Shown here piece by piece: positions 13,701 through 24,852 of a stretch of DNA of 64,000 nucleotides. The translations under genes were made by a program, and so were the position numbers. The stretch spans positions 1 to 64,000 of the forward strand of contig VXCM01002929.1 in NCBI GenBank assembly GCA_014773175.1, given 5' to 3'. Origin of the DNA: Lucifuga dentata (taxonomy: Eukaryota; Chordata; Actinopteri; Ophidiiformes; Bythitidae). The notes under the pieces are model-generated. The model did not search any database and was not told where the DNA came from. It worked only from the letters and a program-made list of their open reading frames with translations. How positions within the stretch are numbered: position 1 is the first letter of the stretch; the number at the start of each line of letters is the position of its first letter.

Positions 13701-16700
13701 TTAATTAAAATCAATTTGCATAGATGTAAAACTTTTTTTTAGATACCAAACATTTACTGGCCTTTATTATTTTTGTCAAAACTGATATTATTGCATTATA
13801 ATGAAGTTAAAGAACAATACCAGAGATAGACTATGTTTGAGCCAAGTATATATATCTACAACCCGCACACGTTATGTTACTGACAACCATTTCCCAAAAT
13901 ATGCTACTTGAGCGGTACATTTTAGAATTTTTTTCCTACCGTCCAGACTGCCATTGGTTTCACTTCATTCCAGTCCGCTATAAAAATTAACTTGTAGAGA
14001 CTTGAAATGCACTTGAGATAAGTAATCCATCACAGTAAACTGTCTATTAAGTTTTTGTCAAAGTAACTTCATTTAACCGATCCAACATGGAGCTGCATGG
14101 AAGACAATGTATGTCTCTGCTAGACCCAGGAGAAGACGGCTTTTACAGATAAATTAAAATGACTGTGCCTTCTGCAATCGTGGAAGCTGAAACATTGAAT
14201 TTTAAGTAGGATGTATCACCTGAACATTTGATTTCGAAAGATTAGTGGATTTGGAAAAATAACAGAAAAATAAAATGTGGTTTTATGTTTCGGAAATTGG
14301 TTGTCAGTAATGTAACATGTATGCGGTTGTATAAGCCTTAAACATGCAAACTCACTGGTATGATCCTTTAAAAGCATGGACTGTTATGAAGTCTCTGCTC
14401 TTGAGAAGCTTCAGTGTTGGAGATTTAAAATTCAGATCAGCAATGCATTCTTCTGCTATGTTCACAGGAAACAGCAGACAAAGAACAAGCAACCATTACC
14501 TCAATGAAAAGGACAATGGCAGTAATAGCTGGCTATTCAGCAATGATTGACTGAACATCACAAATTTTCATATTTTCATAATGTACTGAAGTGAGCTAAA
14601 ATCTATCTGTACAGTACAAAAATACATTATTAAAAATCAAAGGTATGCCTTTGAAATTGACTGGCAGTAGCAGAAATTGTAGTAGCAAATAGGATAAACG
14701 ATGCACAAACTGTATAGCGTGGTCCTTTAAGTACACACAGCATGAGGCCAAGATACTGATGTGTGAACTCACTTCCACTGCATCACTAATTAGCACTCTT
14801 CTGTAGGTCACCGTGAGGCTGATCGGCACTGAGGGAGAGAGTGAGACACACACTCTCACAGATCCTGACAAGCCTGTGTTTGAGAGAGGATCCGTGGACA
14901 TGTTCCTGCTGGCTAATCCCTTCCCACTGGGTGATCTGAGAAACCTCAGGCTGCAGCACGACAACTGTGGAGGTCACCCCTCATGGTACTGAGCATTCCT
15001 CAGCAGCAACAATAATCTTAAAAAGAAACTAACAGCTGTTTTTTCTCAGATGTACTGTATTTCTTCAAGCTGTTTGTCAGTAATGGTGTCTAAATGAAAG
15101 TCTTTGATGCAGCTTCACCTAAGTTTCCCTCCAGCAACAATTACTTATAGGTTGTACAATTTCAAAACATCATCTAACAAATCTCTTACTTCGGTAGTGT
15201 GTTATTTACTTGCTGGGAAAAATTGAGCTCTACGCTGATTGTGAATAATTGAGGAGCATCTGTAAATCTGCGAGCAGGGCTGTACGCACACTAAAAAGCA
15301 CAAAAAGTACGCACACTACATACTTCCATTCTACATAGATGTCAGTAGCTTTTTGTGCTCATACTAACCTTCTCAGTATTATTGAGAATGAAGGTTTTCT
15401 GTGGTTTCTGTAAGAGTTGGCAGCTTGTCGGTGATGTGGTACTTAGATGTTTTGGTTTGCTCAGAGGTGCTACTTGGTTCAAAAACTTTAAGAATCACTG
15501 ACAATATCTTGCAAATATGCAGCTACTGGCAGGCTAAACCACAAAGAGAAGAGATCAGCCTCCAAACTTTAAACTCTTTCCTCAAATTATATTTTGGCAA
15601 TAGTTCAGTCACTGGCAGGAAATCTCTGTATATAGTAAGTGATTACTGGAATTTTCAAAGTAAAATATGAAACTAGCTGTGAAACCTGAGTCGTGTCCTA
15701 GTTCCACGCACAGTACATACTATGTACTAATCTTCATTGTTTACAGTTTTTGTTATTAGTATACAATACATGAACATACTGTACTATATTTGTACTAGAA
15801 GGAAATGCAATTTTTAAAAACTACTACCACTTATAAATATGAAAAGTTTACAGAGAAAAAAAGCTGTCTTTTCTTCACATTTTTAATACTTTAATACTAC
15901 TTTAATGCTACAAATACTTTTTTCCCTTCACTTTCCTACGGCTGTCTCACCTTATTCAATACACCTGTTTTTTTTGGGATAATAATGTCCCATCAATTTA
16001 ATCTCATAAACTCTATCTGTATCTTATTTTTGATTTGAAATGTTTAGGGAGTTTTTTTTTTCATGTATAGAAATCTCAATTTCTATATTGAATATTGGTT
16101 TCTTTACCTACATAATCTGATTATGTATTGTGTGTTCACTTTAGGTACATAAACAAAGTGACCATACAGGACCTCCAAACACGGCAGGTTTGGCATTTCT
16201 TGTGTGACTGCTGGCTGAGCACCGACCATGGAGACGGCATGACCAAGAGAACTTTCAGTGCTGCGAGGAGCAATGAGATCGCCAGCTTCAGGTCAGAGTC
16301 AGACCTTCACGCTGCCACAATACACCAGCTCAGCTGAGTTGTTTTTTTTTTAGCAAAGTAATGTTAAGTTGTTAGTGTTTATTATATGTTTGTTGTCTTC
16401 TTTGTCAGGAATATTTTCCAGACTAGAACATCGACCGGCTTTAGGGATGAACATATCTGGGTGTCCATTGTAGACCCCCCCTCACGGAGTCCATTTACTC
16501 GTGCTCAAAGGGTCTCTTGCTGTATGAGCCTTCTGCTCTGCACCATGGCCATCAATATTGCCTTCTGGAACATTCCTGAAGATCAAGCATCACCAGTACT
16601 CTTCTCCATGGGTGAGTCAACAAGTCCTCCATTATTTAGACTGTTCTTTGTTTATTTTTGTTACTTGGCAACCAATTTTAGTTAAGGGACAAACTTTAAT

Positions 16701-19700
16701 TTTTGTGTTTGAATCATTGATGTTGGTGTTTTAAGTACCCTCAAACAACTTTCTGTGAATATTCTAATTTGGTTTACATTTGGTTTACACGCTGTGTAAG
16801 GTTACTTCGTGGTTGTGTTTTTAGGAACTTGAAGGTTCTATTTTGTTGTCTGTATAAGCTTTTAAGAACCTCTGGGGAAGTTTTACTGAAGATTTCCATT
16901 TGCTGATATTCATAAAATCTTTGCAGAACCCTAAGGGAATGGGAATGTTCTAGATCTGTTATAGATTCTTGGTAAACCTTCTGGAAACATTCACTTCAGA
17001 CCTTTACTGTCTGATGCTGATGATGATGATACTTTTAATGTGCCTGTAACCCGCAGAAAAGCTTTGTAGAGCATTCCCGGAACCAAAATTGTTAGCTGGA
17101 TATTTGAATGGCATAAAATCATAATTTAAAAAAAAAATCAAAAAGATAATTACTTGAGATATTTAGTTTTTATATATAAATCTTTATTTTTGGTACTGAT
17201 GAGATTAACTACTTAGGTGTTGAAATTAGTTATCACATGACATGACATATGGCATTTTGATTGGTACCAAAAAAAAATAATTTTCCCCAATACACAGCCC
17301 TAGTTATATGTCCTGAACAAAAAAAAAAAAAAAAAAAAAAAAAAGTTGTTTTATGCATAAGAAGAAGAAAATTGGCAGGTATCCCACTTTCAGAGGAGAA
17401 AGACTATTGTTATTGTGTGAAAGACAATGACGATGATGATGGTTATTTATTTATTTATTTATTGTTTTCCAGAAGATACAAACTCATGCAGATTAAGTAC
17501 AAAGTTTTGTAAGTAAGGTGTCAAGTTGATCATTAATAAGTAACAAATATCTAAAACAAAAAATCGGGGGGGGGGGGNGGGTTTGTATGTTTATTGATTT
17601 TAAAGCAAATAAGAAAATATGTGAGCTGAAGAAAAAAGTGAAATTCTTGTAGTGAGTTAACTGAATCTGTTGTGTCGGTACATTATCTCTGCTGCACTGC
17701 TGCTTCCACACGTACAACAGAAACATGTTGAACTGTGGAGGAGTGAAATAAAACCTTGCAGAAAGAAATCAGTCAATCGTGTGTGGGACAGATAATATAG
17801 CCTCTGTCACAGTTCTTCATGTCTGGTCACCTACTCCTTCTCACCTGCCATTTTTGCCTGCCTGGTTTTCAGCTCCTCACCTCAGCTCATCAGCCCAACT
17901 CACTTCAGATGTGAACACTGTCACTGATCTTCACCAATTAAGCATGGATTTAAGCCTCAGTCTCTCACTCACCCATTGCCAGATTGTTCTCTGCTATCTC
18001 TGATGCAAGACTTTCCAGTGTTTTTCTGTGGACTGATTTTCTTTTGCCGAACCTGCCTGTCTTGGACTTACCTGCTCGTCGTTACCCTGGTTATCACCTC
18101 TGCCTTCTGTCTCCGACTTCGATTCCTGTCCCTGCATCTGGGTTCCCCTTCTGTCTGTCTCTATGTGAGCGCTTTGTCCTGCCTGTTCATCTGCCTGCTT
18201 CTGTGTTGGATTGTGGATTCAATTAAAGAACTTTATGTGTCAGTTTTTGTACTGTGTGCTGCATTTGGGTCCAAACCATACCCGCTACAGCCTCATTTAC
18301 AAAGTTTTGCCTGATTCTGATCTAAGTTACAAGTACTTTAACTTTCCTGTGGATATGTGTGGGTGTACGTAAGAGGTAACATCAGAAACGTCAGCCAAAC
18401 TTGACCGAGGAGTCACATAGAATCACACAAACCACATAGAATCACACAATGGACACACAATGAACCATAGAATATAGAATATAAACATAGAATCACACAA
18501 TGGATATGTGTGTAAGGTTTATTTTCACTATCAAAATTGATTTGTTAATTATTTAGACTACAGTATGCCATTAAATAATTATATTAAATACTGAGGTTTC
18601 AAGAGCCCATAATAACATTTTCTAAGTGCTTATTTTATCACAAACAGTAGTCTCAAAACAAAAAGGTTTTTTAGTTGGCAGTTCTATGAAACTAAATTCA
18701 TCACCAGAAAAGTTGTAACCAACAAATAATTGCTGTTTTTACTTCACAAATAATTTAAAACCCTAATTATTTATGGGTAGTAGTTTAATCCTTTAATTTC
18801 CTGTATCTGAACAGGGTCTATGGAAATCACCTGGCAGGAGATCATGGTAGGGATCGAATGTGGACTTCTGATGTTCCCAATCAACATCCTCATCATCACC
18901 ATTTTCCGAAGCATCAAACCTCGTGTCCCTTCTAAAACTAAAAAGAGGAGCGATGAGGAGAGTTTCAAAGTCCAGGCAGTCACCATACCATCCATACTAA
19001 AGGTGTCTTTTGCATCTTTCGTGTGTGTGTGTTTGTGTTCAAAACTCTCTCTTGTGACACATTTGTGCTTTTCTGTGCTGAATTCCAATTCATGCATTTA
19101 AATGCTTTGCTTGACTTGTGATTTCTGCTGAACTTTAAACTGAAAGTTTGAACTCCTGCTGTGTTTTTCATGTATATTTGTTCTAATATTCAGTATACAT
19201 GAAGCATTTGCTGTATATCCTGCACAGGAAACAGAGGAGATGCTTTTCTTGGTAAGCAAGAGTCAGAGGAACAAGATATCAGAGCTGCACAGGCTGGAGT
19301 CCAGCTCTGACCTCTTCCCTGCTCTGGACAGGGTGCACGACCTCATCCAGCTTATGCAAGGTAATCCTTTTAGCTTATGTACCATATTTCAGAGTACATG
19401 TTTTGCATAGTACTTATACTTATTACATAATATTCATTTCACTGCTGTACAGTTTGTAAACTTTACTGTTAATGCAAATAATAGATAACAACAGACAGAC
19501 GACAGGAATGAAATTTAGTATATGAAGTGGAGGAAAACCTGAAACCGTTAAAAAAGCTAGATTGGAATTATGTACTAGTTTGTGTGTGTGTGTGTGTGTT
19601 ACAGGGGAGTGTGAGAGTGACCATCACTGGGTTTACTGCAGTAAGTTCATCCTGTGCTGCCTCTCTCACCTGCTGCTGTGTCTGGACAAACTGAACAAGA

Positions 19701-22700
19701 GCTTTGCAAGTCCAGATGAGTACCAGCAGGCCCTCAACACCACCAACGTGCTGGTCCGCAAGGCTGAGATGGTCTACACCAGCCACATGACTTACTGGTC
19801 AGTGCTGCAACACACACATACACTATATAATCTCAACACAGAAATGTAATTGTTAGATGTCATACACTGTTATCTTTTCATTATTCCTCAGTCACCTGCT
19901 TTTTTCTGTCTCAGCCCGCCTCCTGTGAGGAGGAAGAAGACATCGGCAGGCTGCTGGTTGCCCTGGTGGTGTGTGTTTGTGGGCTGGTTCCTATTGTTGT
20001 CCATCAGTGGAGTGTCCACGTTCTTCACCCTGCTGTACGGCTTTCAGTACGGCAAACAAAAGTCCATTAAGTGGGTCATATCTCTGGGCCTGTCTCTCTT
20101 CCAGAGCATCTTTATACTGCAGCCTCTCAAGGTAGGTGAAGATGGAAAACATAAATGGTTTTTAAAACAAATTCTAATCTTAATAGGTCACTTAATCCAC
20201 CATTGAGTCTGAAAATCACACTGTCTCCAGAATAAGTAAAAATTTACTGGTGTCAAGAGCTAGTTTCCTTGTTATTAAAATAAATTTCAATCACGGGTCA
20301 ATATATATTTTTTCTCGACTATACTGTCAATAATCTGGCAAAAAGTAGAAAAAAAAGGGATTTAAAAAGTAAATTGGGCTGTGAAATGACAAATAAATAT
20401 AACAAAACCTTATTGAAATGGTCATGAAAATCTTAAATTGAAAGCAGCAAAGGACTATAAAAATATCTGTAATAAAACGAGAAATTAAAAATGATTACTG
20501 GGGTCTCTTGTCCTGCTTTGTGTTTGCTCATTTTCAACTGACATTTAGTTTTTATATCTGTATGTACATGAGGAGAAATGTTACAAACTGCCCATGCTAT
20601 AAAAGAGCTATAAACTCAGTAATATTTGCCTTACGATTAAAGATCAAATTTTATAAAACATTAAATGATCTAATGCAATAAGTCTGACTGACATGAATCC
20701 AGCTAGAATTTAAACTGACAAGTACAGTGCCTGTTGAAAATGTGCCTGTTCGGACCGGGCTGGATTTTATGATTTTATGGTAGCAGTCTGCCATAAGTGA
20801 TCGTGGAGCGGAGCATATGCTGCCACGCCCGGAGTGTATCCTGTCGTCACATTCGGAGTGTATCCTGCCGCGTGGACTACTTTTTACCGGCACAGCTCAA
20901 TTCGAGAACTGCTCATCCAAACAACTTCAACAACTTCTTGAAGCAACATATTGTGTTGTGAGAAATCACAGCCTTTGATTGTTCACTTCCTGCAAACTAT
21001 TGCAGTTTGTTAAGAAAATTTTAAGAATTTTTTTTTCATATATATATATATATTTCTATTTTACACAACATTTATAAAATCTTTTCTGGGGCTTGTGTTT
21101 GTCCAAAGGTGATAGGTGTTGCTGTGGTTTTTGCTCTGCTGCTGAAGCCCGTGGCTGTCGAGGAGACTGAAGAAATCGACCAAGTGTTGTCAGGTAAGAA
21201 AATGATCAGAAAGGTCAGAGCACAGAGACACATTACTGTCTAGGAATGTAATGTCACTGCCAGTGTTTTTTGTAGCTTCATCATCTTTCAAGTCATTTTG
21301 AGGTTAATTATAATTCTACACTCTAAAAAGAATTTACCCAGCACATAAATACATGAATAGCTCCAGAATTAAACTTCTAACTCATTAATTTTGTTCTACC
21401 TTTAGAATTGCTGACTTAATTTTAATGAGCTGTGTTGACAAAATAACAGGGGTAATCACTTCAACTGATACTTATGACTAATTTAAATATAATTCATTAA
21501 TTTTGTTGTACTTTTAGAATTACAGGCTTTATTTTAATGAGATGTTTTGACACAATAATAGTGGTAATCACGTATCCTTATGTGTAGTTTAACCTCTAAT
21601 TCATCAATTTATTCATAAAGAGCAAAAGTTAAGTTGCTGTAACACATCCAGTTAATTAGTTTTCTATTTCAAGTCCCACGCATGTAATTGGAGTTCAAAT
21701 TGCAATTTAACCCCCTGCTTTGTGTGCAAAGCCATGTCGAAATAGCTACAACACACATGCCGGTGTGTCTCTGCAGATGTGAGCGTGTGTCTTCTTAGGC
21801 GTGTCTATTGGTATGGGTGTATGTCTCATGTGGGCATGTCCCTTTTCTCCTGTAGAGATGTGGGTGTGTCTGTTATCTCTCCTGTAGAGAGGAGAACATT
21901 TGTGACAGGACTTTTGTTATATGAGTCAGGCGTGTCTCCCCTGATGTGAGTGTGTCTCTTCTGATATGTCTCTTCCATTGTGGGTGTGTCTGTCCATTGG
22001 AGAGTCCTTTGCAGATATTGGCATGTTCCTCCCATTGTGGAATGATGTGGGCATGTCTCTGTGGAACCGGATGTGTCTCTCTTCTTCTTTGGTCATGTCT
22101 CCTCTCATGGGGAGTGTCTGTCCCATCGTAGAAATGTCTCTGCTGGTGTTGCCATGCCTCACTTCTCTCTCTTATGTGAATGTAAAATGTTAAACATGGC
22201 ACACTGGTGATTATTTAGCCAGGATTTTATACATTTAAATGTAGAGAAAAGAGCTAATTCCTCTTACTCAATATGGATTACTGGGTCTACTTAATTTTAC
22301 CAGGTGTTAAGACAGTGTGAAAAGCTTTATGCAAATTGAATTGATTTTCTTTGTTGAGGATGCACATTATTTTTTTAGAATGTAAAATACTAAAAAATTA
22401 AAGGGGTAGTCCAACAATTTCACACATCAAATTCAGTTTTTTGGTCACAGAAGCACAATTCAGCATGTGAAAACAACTGTGTAAAGGCAGGGCGCATGTT
22501 GCATAGCATCACCCTGTAGAAGGTGCCCTGTAGAGGGCGCTGTGCAACGTGAGGGAAAGTAACCTCAATGACATCACAAGGGTTACTTTACATCAGTGCT
22601 GAAAATTACAAAACTAAAGCAAGCCATAGAAATTTTTACAAATAATAAATCAAACATATAAGAGTGGCTTTATTTTTCAAATTTGTAGGTTTCAGCAGTG

Positions 22701-24031
22701 ACATAAACTAATCTTTGTGATGTCATAAGGGTCAGTTTTCCTGACTTTGCACAGTGCCCTTTAATTTCACAAAAGCTGTTATGCAGTTGTTCTCACATGA
22801 TGAATAGTGCTTTCCCAAGACAAATAAACTGAAATAAACTAAATTTGATGTGAAAAAAATGTGTGGAGTCCCCTTTTTAATATGCTACTTTCAATAAATT
22901 TCATTTTCTTCAACATAGATATTTTTACTTTAGTTAAAAAACTAAAATTCCAAATCCAAATGTGACCAGAAAGAATACTTGGAAACCTGAGATACTAGTA
23001 GTTTTCAGAATTATCTATTCCTTTCTAGTGCAGATTGACAGCACCAGAGCTCTTATGTATTTAATCATATACAGAAAAGTGAAAATATTTGCTTTGGCAG
23101 TGATATAATTACTACTTTACAATGTTCTGCATCACTCAAGAAACTTTTGCCTGCCTGCTTCTGCATCCTTCCTCCAGTTGCAGAGAAATAAAGGGCATGC
23201 TAGTCTCACTGTTGTGTCTTTTGCCTTTAACAGAGCAGCAGTTTAAATGCAGACAGTATGCTGGCAGACACATACAGTGAGGAAGCTGTATTTAACTGGA
23301 AAAGCGCCTTTGTGATGGGCACAGCTGCAAATCCTAACAGCCAAGACAATCATTCACACGCTCTTCATATAAAACTTGCATAACATAGATATATAATATA
23401 TATCTATGTAATCTAATCTGTATAATATAATATTCAGATGTTTTGTATGTATATAGAATTTCCAGTGCCTGACAGATTTTTCTGCACATGATTCAGAGTA
23501 TATGGGTATTACTGTCTGAATAACTTTCCTTAGTATCAATGATGTGTGTGTGTCTGTGCATGTATACAAAAAATGTTTGGTAGAAAGGCTGCTCATTTTG
23601 TTCATCTGTGGGTACATTTTATGTCAACTTATAAAATCTGCAATTGCAGCTTCAAGAAGCATAAAATTCTGTCATGAACTCATTCAGTTATTTTGAGTGA
23701 GAAAATGTCTTCAGTTTAATATAGTGAATAACCACTTTTGTTTGTGTATTTACAGCTCTAAAAACTCTGTAAAATCTGCAAAGACATGGATTATTCTTTC
23801 TTTCTTTTATTTATTATTTTTATTTCTTGATAATGTTAAGTAAAGTTATTATTTTAAATACATCAATCGAAGAGTTTACCTTCGACTGTGTAAATGTGGT
23901 GGGTCTCACCACTTTTAGAGCTGCTAACTCTAAAAGAAAAAAGATATTAAAGATAATAATAATATTGATAAAGATTCAGTATTTAACTGAATCTTTGTCG
24001 ATATACTGATTTGCAAATGTGGGTTATCAGC

Positions 24032-24062
<31 letters not shown>

Positions 24063-24063
24063 N

Positions 24064-24098
<35 letters not shown>

Positions 24099-24852
24099 AT
24101 TTGGTCCTTCAATATGTCTGTCACATCAGCTGTTTTCACTTTGATTTTGAGAAATGTGGGCAAATGTGCATTCATGTAATAATACATGAGAGCTAATTAT
24201 TAATTGATCATTTTTTTTCAGTTCACCACTCTCCATTAGACATACGTAGTGCATGTCAGGCCTTTTCATCCTACATGCTTTATTCTATGTGATTGCAGAC
24301 AGCTCTTATTTAATCATAATCAGATTGTTCCCATTTATGGATATTTTATGCATTGTATGTGTGCACTTGAATAAAATAATCTATTAAAATTTTATTAATG
24401 TATTAATTTATTACTTTTAAATGAAAGAACTGCAGACATAATTACAGTAGAGCTGAAAATCCTTCAGTCTGAGAGCCAAAACTAGAAATCATGATACTTA
24501 AAGTAAATTAAATTAGACCATGTCCACTTTTATAGTTATGAATTAATACAGAATCTATATTAATATATCTATATTAATTCTTAATCAGCAGTCATCAACA
24601 ACTGCTGATAAATCTCAAAAGACACCAAATGTTCATCATAATCAATACAGAGGAAAGTTAAACTTTTAAAGTCAAAGTTAACTTTGAGCAATGGATTTAT
24701 TTTAAAGTTGTTTTTTTTTTCATTTTTTAATCAAATTGAATTTTTTTTTTTTTTTTTTTTTACATTTCCATCAATCAGAAGCAGAATTTGTCTCAGCCAC
24801 TCTCCAAACACTGAACGTGGTCCAGACAGGGGAAGAGTCTGCTGAACTCTGA
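8479..24852 (+). CDS. pkd1l3: Polycystin-1-like protein (PKD1L3-like), C-terminally truncated, about 25 exons
   Basis: A polycystin-1 family membrane protein. Exons: 8479-8797, 9705-9830, 10002-10027, 10116-10152, 10278-10303, 10392-10428, 10573-10619, (10780-10842 tentative), 11030-11188, 11324-11436, 11612-11732, 11818-11940, 12151-12370, 12626-12807, 12923-13153, 13363-13464, 14807-14985, 16145-16291, 16409-16611, 18815-19002, 19228-19360, 19605-19797, 19915-20131, 21109-21193, then 23234-23280 or 24779-24852. Every junction keeps phase, giving about 1,107-1,116 residues. Order: signal peptide, short C-type-lectin-like domain ending RGFLCTH, N-glycosylation-rich GAIN region, GPS (MYWD..., CNHLTLFG; cleavage expected at L/T), TM1, PLAT (YLISVQTG to HFLCDCWL), TM2 (MSLLLCTMAINIAF), TM3, TM4, TM5 (FQSIFILQPLK). 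The protein stops there: the extracellular TOP domain and channel segments TM6-11 are absent. Lectin domain plus position beside dhodh and ist1 favours PKD1L3 over PKD1L2. The symbol is by synteny and domain order only. Confidence 0.82.
8980..9037. repeat. Perfect 58-bp palindrome plus 22-bp tandem copy
   Basis: The sequence reads identically on both strands for 58 bases around a central ACGT (9007-9010), without a mismatch or loop. Its right arm is followed by a second tandem copy: 9021-9042 and 9043-9064 are the same 22 bases. It lies in the first intron of the pkd1l3-like gene. Confidence 0.97.
9619..9668. repeat. (TG)n microsatellite
   Basis: About 25 TG units in intron 1 of the pkd1l3-like gene, ending about 35 bases before the acceptor of exon 2 at 9705. 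UG-rich tracts close to acceptors can influence splicing, but no effect can be inferred here. Confidence 0.95.
9861..10452 (+). repeat. Tandem duplication of a two-mini-exon module
   Basis: Two consecutive copies (about 9861-10168 and 10169-10452) each hold a (TTCC)n or CTTCC tract, a CTTAACAAGAAT stretch, a 26-bp exon (10002-10027; 10278-10303), a short intron with TTCAGGCTG, and a 37-bp exon (10116-10152; 10392-10428) beginning GATACA. Exon sizes and phases are the same in both copies. The peptides are related: SLQFSLQAQ-DTEEPNANATKP versus HLPFSPDAQ-DTKVLKANITKS. The duplicated spacer lies between the lectin-like domain and the GAIN region. Confidence 0.88.
10687..10730. repeat. (AAT)n microsatellite
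   Basis: About 14 AAT units in the intron before the tentative exon 10780-10842 of the pkd1l3-like gene. Confidence 0.95.
13857..14331. mobile_element. MITE-like element with about 40-bp imperfect terminal inverted repeats
   Basis: The left end starts TACAACCCGCACACG and runs into TTACTGACAACC. The reverse complement of the right end starts TACAACCGCATACATG and also runs into TTACTGACAACC. The arms stay similar for about 40 bases. Length is about 475 bp with no coding capacity. It sits in the intron between the two exons that begin the PLAT domain. The superfamily cannot be assigned because no clear target duplication is visible. Confidence 0.75.
16740..17110. repeat. Degenerate AACCTTC/GGAAC-type repeat relic
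   Basis: Recurring, diverged words such as GGAACTTGAAGGTTCT, AAGAACCTCTGGGGAAG, AGAACCCTAAGGGAA, AAACCTTCTGGAAACATTC and CCCGGAACCAAAATTGTTAGCTGG suggest an old repeat array in a pkd1l3-like intron. No ends or target duplication could be defined. Confidence 0.4.
17565..17582. repeat. Poly-G run with N
   Basis: A run of G is broken by a single N at 17578 inside the intron 16612-18814. It is one of the eleven single-N joins in this window, so its length is unreliable. Confidence 0.8.
17780..18340 (+). mobile_element. Retroelement-derived relic (LTR or 3'-end type)
   Basis: A C/T-rich block unlike its AT-rich surroundings, containing TGTCACAGTTCTTCATG, CCTGCCTGTCTTGGACTT, a near poly(A) signal (ATTAAAGAACTTTATGTGTC) and GCATTTGGGTCCAAACCATA near its end. 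This composition and closing phrase are familiar to me from teleost LTR or non-LTR retroelement ends, but that is memory and not a search. No reverse transcriptase coding sequence is present. It is in a pkd1l3-like intron. Confidence 0.5.
18414..18503. repeat. Short degenerate tandem repeat (ACATAGAATCACACAA)
   Basis: The words ACATAGAATCACACAA and CACACAATGG recur three times within 90 bases, with internal ATAGAATATAGAATATA. It is a local low-copy tandem repeat in the intron before exon 18815-19002. Confidence 0.75.
20700..20930. other. GC-richer insert with internal duplicated word
   Basis: A block richer in G and C than the rest of the 20132-21108 intron. CGGAGTGTATCCTG occurs at 20830-20843 and again at 20854-20867. 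It may be a fragment of a repeat family; no ends, coding sequence or inverted repeats were found. Confidence 0.35.
21765..22190. repeat. Degenerate minisatellite, unit near RTGTCTCTYCTGATGTGGGT
   Basis: At least 16 diverged units of roughly 17-30 bases, each opening with GTGTGTCT, ATGTCTCT or a close variant and often ending in GTAGAGATGTGGG or CATTGTGGG. Several overlapping open frames on both strands are by-products of the repeat. It lies in the intron after the exon ending 21193. Confidence 0.85.
22398..22880. mobile_element. 483-bp foldback element flanked by TTAA
   Basis: The two halves are imperfect inverted copies of each other over most of their length. The left end (AGGGGTAGTCCA, then CACACATCAAATTCAGTTT) matches the reverse complement of the right end (AAAGGGGACTCCACACA, then CACATCAAATTTAGTTT). 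Further in, CATGTGAAAACAACTG, GTGCAACG and ATGACATCACAAGGGTTA on the left pair with CATGTGAGAACAACTG, GTGCAAAG and ATGACATCACAAAGATTA from the right. TTAA stands at 22398-22401 and 22877-22880, the target type of piggyBac-class elements. No transposase is present. It lies in an intron before the alternative last exons. Confidence 0.85.
23234..23280 (+). CDS. pkd1l3: Alternative last exon A of the pkd1l3-like gene
   Basis: The acceptor CTTTAACAG at 23225-23233 joins in phase to the exon ending 21193. It encodes EQQFKCRQYAGRHIQ and then TGA. From memory, the QQ-K/C-x-Y-G pattern looks like the cytosolic linker that follows TM5 in channel-bearing relatives, so this may be a once-internal exon now ending in a stop. 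An AATAAA at 24370-24375 could serve its transcript. Confidence 0.55.
24042..24094. repeat. Poly-A plus (AT)n tract with N
   Basis: A poly-A run, then N at 24063, then about 15 AT units. It falls between the two alternative last exons of the pkd1l3-like gene. The length is unreliable because of the N. Confidence 0.85.
24779..24852 (+). CDS. pkd1l3: Alternative last exon B of the pkd1l3-like gene
   Basis: A strong pyrimidine tract and TCAATCAG acceptor end at 24778. Joined to the exon ending 21193 it reads EAEFVSATLQTLNVVQTG and closes at TGA 24850-24852. Both candidate last exons begin with the same Glu and both stay open in the correct phase. Which one is used, or whether both are, cannot be told from sequence. 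Confidence 0.5.

Noticed and set aside
21826..22150. CRISPR-like repeat-spacer look of the minisatellite
   Set aside because: Units are diverged and irregular with no conserved repeat or unique equal-sized spacers, in a vertebrate genome.
21826..22202. Overlapping minus- and plus-strand frames of up to 109 codons
   Set aside because: They are created by the degenerate minisatellite, which lacks stops in several frames.
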